29,440 bases of DNA from Clostridiales bacterium (GTDB lineage: Bacteria; Bacillota; Clostridia; Oscillospirales; CAG-272): positions 12,837 to 42,276 of the forward strand of contig DXYE01000013.1 in NCBI GenBank assembly GCA_019415985.1, written 5' to 3'. The notes under the pieces were generated by a model. That model searched no databases, was not told the DNA's origin, and worked only from the letters and a program-made list of their open reading frames with translations. Numbering within the stretch: position 1 is the first letter of the stretch; each line of letters begins with the position of its first letter. Of the stretch, positions 25,047-29,440 are shown one piece after another. A program made the position numbers and the translations under genes.

Positions 25047-25250
25047 CCCTATTATGTAAAATTTCATTTTGATCGAAAAAGGGACATCTCCGCTTTCCTT
25101 TACGTTCTATACAGAACCGCAGCCGGCTTAACTGTGCAGAGGAGCGGCAGAGAGAAATCCCCCTAAAATACCTAAGCATTCTGTGCTCCTGTGAGATACC
25201 GGCAGATTGAAACGGTGCGCTGTACCGCTTCGACCGAATAGAATATCCTG

Positions 25251-25280
25251 CTGACAAACCTCTGCCCGCCCTTTTGTCAG
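25251..25280 (-). terminator. Hairpin after the HD/CmpB operon
   Basis: CTGACAAA (25251-25258) and TTTGTCAG (25273-25280) form a perfect 8-bp stem with a 14-nt loop, 15 nt past the stop of the membrane protein gene. No U-run follows, so termination efficiency is uncertain. Confidence 0.45.
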
Positions 25281-25295
25281 CATCGAGGAAGAGGC

Positions 25296-26027
25296 TTATT
25301 CCTCCTTGTCCTTGTTCAGCAGCGCTTTCAGATGTTCCCTGATTTTACCGGATGCCTCTTTGTATCTGGTTGAGGTAAATCGTGGAAAATCGATAAACAG
25401 ATGGCGTTCAAAACGGGACAGCCTTTCAATAACCGCCTTGCCCGCACTATTCAGTTTCTTGTATCCGGTTGTTTTTTCCGGTTGTATCAAAGATAAAAAA
25501 TGCTGTATATCCATTAGCTTTTTATTAAACGACGACAGCTTGATTACAGAAAAAATAAGATCTGTAAGAAAAATGGCAGCATACAGAACAGAAAGCCACA
25601 GTCGCACCTGCTGATCGATTCCGGATATTATGCCGACACAAGCCGGATGCAGATATTTTACGAGCGCCACGGCGAACAGCCCGAAAACGATAGCCCCTAG
25701 AAGACAGACACGGCCGTTGATATGAAATCTCATGTGGCTGTAATCCCACCAACGCGCATGAAAAAGCGCTTCCATGAGCCAGGATGCAGCATACTCAAGA
25801 ACACTAGCGGCCGCAGCGCCGACCGCAAACAGAAGTAAGGGATTTTCAATACGTCCGAGCAGGAGAATATCGAGCAAGGCGCCGAATCCGTATATCGGAC
25901 AATACGGACCGCAGAGAAAGCCCCGTTTGACAAACTTCCGCTGATCAATCGAACAGATGACTGTTTCATAGATCCAACCGGCTGCGCTGTAAACAGCAAA
26001 CCATAGAATCCAGTCAAAGAATACCAT
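25296..26027 (-). CDS. Putative ABC-transporter type IV (CmpB-like) membrane protein
   Basis: A 243-aa integral membrane protein of the family annotated as putative ABC-transporter type IV/CmpB. MVFFDWILWFAVYSAAGWIY begins TM1; the family signature KRGFLCGPYCPIYGFGAL follows at about 33-50; further hydrophobic segments lie at about 58-85, 107-127 and 137-157. The last 80 residues are a charged cytosolic tail (FERHLFIDFPRFTSTRYKEA). No ATPase is nearby, and the transport role is not established for the family. Start: ATG 26027 has AAAGG 7 nt ahead, inside the end of the HD gene; the upstream open frame to 26156 overlaps that gene and is rejected. One base separates it from the HD stop codon, so translational coupling is likely. 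Confidence 0.82.
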   Translation of the reverse strand: MVFFDWILWFAVYSAAGWIYETVICSIDQRKFVKRGFLCGPYCPIYGFGALLDILLLGRIENPLLLFAVGAAAASVLEYAASWLMEALFHARWWDYSHMRFHINGRVCLLGAIVFGLFAVALVKYLHPACVGIISGIDQQVRLWLSVLYAAIFLTDLIFSVIKLSSFNKKLMDIQHFLSLIQPEKTTGYKKLNSAGKAVIERLSRFERHLFIDFPRFTSTRYKEASGKIREHLKALLNKDKEE

Positions 26028-26028
26028 A

Positions 26029-26556
26029 TCAGACCTTTCTTTTTGGTTCCCGAGTCCTGCCAAAACGCTCAGGACGAATGGCCCCTGAAGAGGTATATGC
26101 TCTGCTTTGGCTGAAGGTCTCATATAGGGAACAGCACTTGTCGACAGTACAGACAATCACACCTTCCCGGTATTTCGGCGGGATCGGCACGAGCGGAAAC
26201 ATATGGCGGGCAATGATATTCCGCTCTACCTCATTCAAATCAAAGTCCCTCGCCGCATTTTCAAGCGCTGCTGCGGGATGCGTAAAGCCGTGGAAGCGGT
26301 GCCCGCTGCCGCTTTCGTGCCAGTCATATAAAAAATAATCATGCAAAAGAGCCCCGCGCACCAGGCTCCGGCGGTCACAGGGGATCCGCAGGACCTCGAC
26401 AAATAATAAACTGTAATATGCCACTGCCATACAGTGCGTCAGGCAGGTCGTTCTGCCATGCTGTACAAAGCGCGTCATCTCTCTCCATCTGCCATCGGAC
26501 AGCAGAGGCGCTGCAAGCTTCATAAATTTCCGATCTATATCTAACCTGTCGGCCAT
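26029..26556 (-). CDS. HD-domain protein
   Basis: A 175-aa HD-superfamily metal-dependent phosphohydrolase. Seen in order: THCMAVAYYSL (first His), GALLHDYFLYDWHES (the HD pair, about 70), HGFTHPAAAL, IIARHMFPLVPIPPKYREG and VCTVDKCCSLYE (final Asp). The set is complete enough for activity; the substrate (often nucleotides or cyclic nucleotides) is unknown. The open frame starts at GTG 26565, but ATG 26556 is better placed after AGGTGGAG. It is the first gene of a two-gene operon with the CmpB-like protein. A family A repeat upstream supplies a promoter-like sequence at 26690-26718. Confidence 0.82.
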   Translation of the reverse strand: MADRLDIDRKFMKLAAPLLSDGRWREMTRFVQHGRTTCLTHCMAVAYYSLLFVEVLRIPCDRRSLVRGALLHDYFLYDWHESGSGHRFHGFTHPAAALENAARDFDLNEVERNIIARHMFPLVPIPPKYREGVIVCTVDKCCSLYETFSQSRAYTSSGAIRPERFGRTREPKRKV

Positions 26557-26581
26557 ATTCTCCACCTATAGTACCCTGTAT

Positions 26582-26701
26582 TTATGCCGCACGTATAATT
26601 TGATGAGAAGCCTCGGGATCTGGGTTTACACAAGCTGTAAGTGCATGGCTCGCAAAAGCATTACGGTGATGTAATGTTATTCCATGCATATTATACCATA
26701 T
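26582..26701 (-). repeat. Family A intergenic repeat, copy A6
   Basis: A diverged copy (about 26601-26701) preceded by the tail of another (26582-26600, TTATGCCGCACGTATAATT). Its stem is TGCATGG (26642-26648) with CCATGCA (26682-26688): the C-G pair of other copies has become T-A on both arms. It ends in TATTATACCAT, the -10 box of the HD-operon promoter. Confidence 0.7.
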
Positions 26702-26718
26702 ACATGTAAAGATTTCTA
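26690..26718 (-). promoter_or_regulatory. Promoter at the end of repeat A6, toward the HD operon
   Basis: On the minus strand: TAGAAA (26713-26718), a 17-bp spacer, TATAAT (26690-26695) preceded by TGG. The -35 matches four of six consensus bases. It would give a leader of about 125 nt made mostly of repeat sequence. Confidence 0.5.
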
Positions 26719-26802
26719 TAGCTTATTGTTGAAGGTATGTACGAAAATCCGTTCTGCGCAGGGATTCTTTCGGCAGACATGCACAAAGGAAGGAGTGTGC
26801 CT

Positions 26803-26928
26803 ATGCCGCAGCGGTCAACGCTGACTGTGTTTCTTATAAAACAGAGCCGATTCAGCGACTTTAATGCTTTGATTAAAACAAATTACGACGGACAAAGCAT
26901 CGTATTCATTCTCAAATTTCACATTTAA
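26803..26928 (+). CDS. Possible small protein, 41 aa
   Basis: ATG 26803 is preceded by AAAGGAAGGAG with a 7-nt spacer, one of the best ribosome binding sites in the window. The product starts MPQRSTLTVFLIKQSRFSDF and ends in IVFILKFHI; no family is recognised and there is no clear membrane segment. It is the only plus-strand candidate between 16747 and the right edge, and no promoter was identified. A chance frame remains possible. Confidence 0.35.
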   Translation: MPQRSTLTVFLIKQSRFSDFNALIKTNYDGQSIVFILKFHI

Positions 26929-27117
26929 CGAAGAAACAACGAAATTTTTCCATTTGCCAAGCGAAAAAGCATCGCATCATTCTATTTATTTACGCTGAGG
27001 CAACAACACTCTAAAACCAAATATACTTTGTTCGCACACCGTTTCACTTTCATTACATTCTATACAATGGCAGAGCTTGGCAAAAAGGGACATCTACAGA
27101 CATATCCGGCTGGGCGC

Positions 27118-27630
27118 TTACCGTACAGAGTTGGTCAGGTCCATGCCCTCGTGCTCCAGCAGCCAGATTTTTTTTTCTACACCGCCCGCATAACCGGTTA
27201 GGTGTCCGTTTGACCCTACCACACGGTGACAGGGAATAATTATGGAAATCGGATTGTGTCCTACAGCGCCCCCGACGGCGCGCGCCGACACACGGCGGCC
27301 GGTGATTGCAGCAGTTTTCTTTGCTATTTCGCCGTATGTCGTCATCTCACCATATGGAATTTCACAAAGCAGCGTCCAAACCGTCTGACGAAAGACACTG
27401 CCAACGGGAGACAACGGCAACTCTCCGATTTCAGGCCTCCGATGAGCAAAATACCGGTCCAGCCATCGAACAGTCTGTAGAAAAATATTCAATTCGGGAC
27501 AGACCTTCATTTCCTCCTTTATAGTACCGGCAAAATATTTTTGCCCCTCAAGCCAAAGCCCACACAGATTTTCTCCGTCACTAGCCAGCGTCAGCTCGCC
27601 GAGCGGCGACCGATATACAGTTTTGTACAC
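27118..27630 (-). CDS. ogt: Methylated-DNA--protein-cysteine methyltransferase
   Basis: A 170-aa suicide DNA repair protein that moves the methyl group from O6-methylguanine to its own cysteine. The acceptor motif IIPCHRV is intact, as are VWTLLCEIPYGEMTTYGEIA, the ARAVGGAVGHNP recognition helix and the GYAGG loop. Length fits single-domain Ogt. Start: GTG 27630, with GGAG about 11 nt ahead, gives M-Y-K-T-V-Y-R-S-P-L-G-E, the usual Ogt opening. An alternative TTG at 27744 has a fair GAGGAG site and would add 38 residues with no known domain. The gene appears alone. Confidence 0.92.
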   Translation of the reverse strand: MYKTVYRSPLGELTLASDGENLCGLWLEGQKYFAGTIKEEMKVCPELNIFLQTVRWLDRYFAHRRPEIGELPLSPVGSVFRQTVWTLLCEIPYGEMTTYGEIAKKTAAITGRRVSARAVGGAVGHNPISIIIPCHRVVGSNGHLTGYAGGVEKKIWLLEHEGMDLTNSVR

Positions 27631-28005
27631 GCTTTTGTACACTCCTTTCTCTTTCGTCCAAGGGAAGGGAACGGCTCCGCCTTTCTCCGAAATCCTTTTC
27701 TCTGATATACCGAACCCCGAGGCTACACGGTCTCTCCATTGCAATGGGCTTCCGCTCCTCTTCTCCCCTCTATCGGTTCAGAAGCGTCACAGGGTACACA
27801 AACCGAGCGCACCGGAGAAGGCATATGCGGACGGTTCATACCCACGAACATCGTGAAAAGAGAGCCGCTGTGAAGAAAGGATATCGGTGTCATGTACCGT
27901 TTCTGGATGCCAATTTCAGCCGCTTCATCAGGTCCCATATCCCTCAATTGCTTTCCACCACAGGCTTAAAACGGCTTGCTTTTCGACGCGATCGATTTCC
28001 ACTTT
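27631..28005. other. Spacer between ogt and the methyltransferase gene
   Basis: No gene is recognised. A 74-codon minus-strand frame (27723-27947) starts at TTG without a usable ribosome binding site and has no known motif. No clear promoter or terminator was seen. Confidence 0.4.
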
Positions 28006-28752
28006 TCAAATTTTCACAGCCTCAACAGTCCACTCTCGGCTTTCGGGCGTCCAAGCGTCCCCGTTACGGCTGCGGTATTCAGCTGTAATCCCAAAGCCGG
28101 CATTCTCAAGAACAGACCGAATTTCCTCTCGCTCAAAATAGCGGAGCGTGACAGCGTATGGAAAAGACTCTATTCCCTCAACGTCTTGTATATACACGAT
28201 TTGCTCAATATCGTGTTGTTTTGTAGAAGCATTGTACCGTTCTCTGCTCTCTTTCCATACTTTTTTATCGGTGTCGTTCGGTACCCGCGGGTAAAAGGTG
28301 CGAAGGGGAGTTTCATAGGAATCAGACAATGGCAGTATCAGCTCCAGGGAAAGACAGCCGCCCTTTCTAAGATGCGAAGCGATAGATCGGAACGCCTTCT
28401 TCACCATTTCAAGCTCCGGTAGCAAATGGAGGTCCTGCGTCGAAATAAAACAAAAATCAAAGGATTTTTCATCGAAATGCAGATCGCAAAGATCCGCTAC
28501 CCGCAACGATAGATTATTAAGCGAACCAAACCGCTTTTTTCCCTCATCGATCATTTCTTTGATAATATCAAAAGCCGTCACACAAAATCCCTTCTTTGCC
28601 ATATACGCACCCACCTGCCCCAATGCACACATGGGTATCAGTACTTTTTTCCCAAAGCGCTCGGCATACCTGCACCAATAATCATAATCTGATGAATAGT
28701 CATATCCATCCCAGTCCCATACGGCCGCATGTTTGGCATAATCAGCAAGCAT
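28006..28752 (-). CDS. Class I SAM-dependent methyltransferase
   Basis: A 248-aa cytosolic methyltransferase-fold protein. Motif I reads VLIPMCALGQVGAYMAKKGF (about 37-56), a variant in which the common E/D-x-G-x-G is replaced by P-M-C-A-L-G-Q-V-G; the acidic ribose-binding residue is probably the Asp in TAFDI. Then come RVADLCDLHF (motif II/III), FDFCFISTQDLHLL (motif IV/post-I) and HLRKGGCLSLELILP. The C-terminal part (SFPYAVTLRYFEREEIRSVLENAGF) is typical of small-molecule methyltransferases. Substrate unknown. Start: ATG 28752 has GGAGG about 10 nt ahead; the upstream ATG at 28818 does not. A family A repeat with promoter-like ends lies just upstream. Confidence 0.82.
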   Translation of the reverse strand: MLADYAKHAAVWDWDGYDYSSDYDYWCRYAERFGKKVLIPMCALGQVGAYMAKKGFCVTAFDIIKEMIDEGKKRFGSLNNLSLRVADLCDLHFDEKSFDFCFISTQDLHLLPELEMVKKAFRSIASHLRKGGCLSLELILPLSDSYETPLRTFYPRVPNDTDKKVWKESRERYNASTKQHDIEQIVYIQDVEGIESFPYAVTLRYFEREEIRSVLENAGFGITAEYRSRNGDAWTPESREWTVEAVKI

Positions 28753-28921
28753 CCGGTCACCCCCTCCTCCGATTTTCTCAAATTTCATCCTGCGTGAAGA
28801 TTCGAACGCGCTCCGCATCGCGTTTATCCGGCAATGCAGAGCGCCGCGATACTCAAGATATCTCCCGCAAGGCGCGGGGCCTTGAGAGTCTCACCGTGGA
28901 TCTTCCCGAACCGCTTTTTTC

Positions 28922-29041
28922 ATTATACCATGAAAAATCCCGGCAGTTTCGGAGGACTGCGCCCTGCTTGTCGGACGAAAGCTGCGGTGCACGGCTTACG
29001 AAAGTTTTACGGTGATGTGATGCTATGCCGTGCACATTATA
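28922..29041 (-). repeat. Family A intergenic repeat, copy A7
   Basis: It begins with the tail of a preceding unit (ATTATACCATGAAAAATCCC, 28922-28941) and continues as a full copy to 29041. The ACTGAGC hairpin is degraded, but the outer stem GTGCACGGC/GCCGTGCAC is a perfect 9 bp. Both ends read TGGTATAAT on the minus strand, toward the methyltransferase gene. Confidence 0.8.
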
Positions 29042-29064
29042 CCACAAAACTAAGAAAAAGTCCA
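29036..29064 (-). promoter_or_regulatory. Promoter-like sequence at the end of repeat A7
   Basis: On the minus strand: TGGACT (29059-29064), a 17-bp spacer, TATAAT (29036-29041) preceded by TGG. A second TGGTATAAT without a good -35 lies at 28922-28930, about 160 nt before the methyltransferase start. Confidence 0.45.
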
Positions 29065-29198
29065 TTACCGAAAAGCAACGAGCTATCTCCATTCTGAACA
29101 GACGACAAGGCGGCTCCATAGTTCAAAGACGGGCACATATCAAAATATTTTCGCCGTATAATTCTCCCTGTCTTTTGTTTTCCTCCGTCAAACGAATG

Positions 29199-29399
29199 CT
29201 ATGGAGATTTGGATATACATAAATGGGGGCATTTCATCCGTTTCCGGCCTTTATATTCCTGCTTCAAGATTTCCGCCATCTCCTGCGTTGATTCCGCACA
29301 GCCGCCGCTCAACCACGTTTTGTTAACGGCATTGATTCCGTTTCTGAAAAATTCAATATGGTATTTTATATTTTGATTGCCGAAATCCCTTTCGGCTCC
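29199..29399 (-). pseudogene. Remnant resembling a TetR-family C-terminal domain
   Basis: A minus-strand frame open for 66 codons ends at TAG 29199. It reads IKYHIEFFRNGINAVNKTWL, then SGGCAESTQEMAEILKQEY, closely resembling the C-terminal ligand domain of TetR/AcrR regulators (F-x-x-x-G-I-x-A-V-x-x-x-W-L, then G-C-x-E-S-x-x-E-M-A). There is no start codon or helix-turn-helix, and two in-frame stops lie just upstream (29400-29402 and 29409-29411), so it is broken, by frameshift or truncation, or the rest is beyond the right edge in another frame. Confidence 0.4.
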
Positions 29400-29440
29400 T
29401 TATGTATCTTAGATAAAAACTTGATGCTTTTTATCATACC

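Larger units (their letters stand above)
24587..25295. other. Long spacer upstream of the Crp/Fnr gene
   Basis: No gene is recognised in these 709 bp; the short frames present lack ribosome binding sites. It contains a decayed family A repeat (24990-25046) and a hairpin at 25251-25280 that probably ends the upstream operon. No complete promoter for the regulator gene was found. Confidence 0.5.
26557..27117. other. Spacer between the HD operon and ogt
   Basis: Contains the family A repeat (26582-26701), a minus-strand promoter at its end and a possible 41-aa plus-strand ORF (26803-26928). Nothing is recognised from 26929 to 27117, and no clear ogt terminator was found. Confidence 0.5.
28753..29198 (-). 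other. Spacer with family A repeat, upstream of the methyltransferase gene
   Basis: The middle holds repeat copy A7 (28922-29041) and two minus-strand -10 boxes. Nothing is recognised between 29065 and 29198. Confidence 0.5.

Overview
The window looks like a chromosomal segment of a Gram-positive, probably gut-associated member of the Clostridia (Oscillospiraceae/Ruminococcaceae-like). This is inferred from the gene set: GTP-type PEP carboxykinase, an S-layer-homology surface protein with a Clostridia-style signal peptide, purine-rich AAAGGA/GGAGG ribosome binding sites, intracellular GH27/GH36 alpha-galactosidases, and mid-range base composition. No rRNA, tRNA, CRISPR array, intact transposase or prophage was seen. 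Most genes are single or paired units separated by long intergenic spacers.

Layout. 1-1300: two pairs of a ~105-bp dispersed repeat (family A) flanking a minus-strand phospholipase-C-like hydrolase. 1571-6359 (+): ddl (D-Ala-D-Ala ligase), then ligA (NAD+ DNA ligase) and obgE (GTPase). 6687-8453 (+): a compact GH36-type galactosidase ending in a clear terminator. 8733-10793 (+): a PHP-domain protein fused to what reads as a cysteine-synthase-fold domain that has lost its PLP residues. 11359-12223 (+): a DUF5131 (Gp37/Gp68-like) Cys-motif protein and a small basic ORF. 12461-13795 (-): secreted DUF4430-like/SLH protein. 14701-16746 (+): large lipoprotein with an HELMH metallopeptidase motif. 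17100-19995 (-): membrane/zinc-ribbon protein, pckG, and a small Cys4 protein. 20364-22991 (-): two tandem 380-aa GH27 alpha-galactosidases separated by a hairpin-dense spacer. 23332-24586 (-): trxA, a 60-bp tandem repeat block, and a Crp/Fnr regulator. 25296-26556 (-): an HD-domain protein and a CmpB-type membrane protein with 1 nt between them. 27118-28752 (-): ogt-type DNA repair methyltransferase and a SAM methyltransferase. 29199-29399 (-): a remnant that resembles a TetR C-terminus.

The most striking non-coding signal is two repeat families. Family A (~105 bp; 1-212, 1001-1197, 11112-11206, 24990-25046, 26582-26701, 28922-29041) has a long stem whose two arms change together between copies and, read on the minus strand, begins with a TGGTATAAT-type extended -10 box. 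Several copies lie upstream of minus-strand genes. Family B (~40 bp, or a 60-bp tandem) begins with TGTTATAATGAGC and lies upstream of ddl, the lipoprotein gene and trxA, always pointing at the gene. Both may be promoter-carrying intergenic elements. The most striking protein is the PHP/pseudo-cysteine-synthase fusion.

Four start codons were moved to non-ATG positions because a good ribosome binding site and the family N-terminus agree. All assignments come from reading the sequence; no database search was run.
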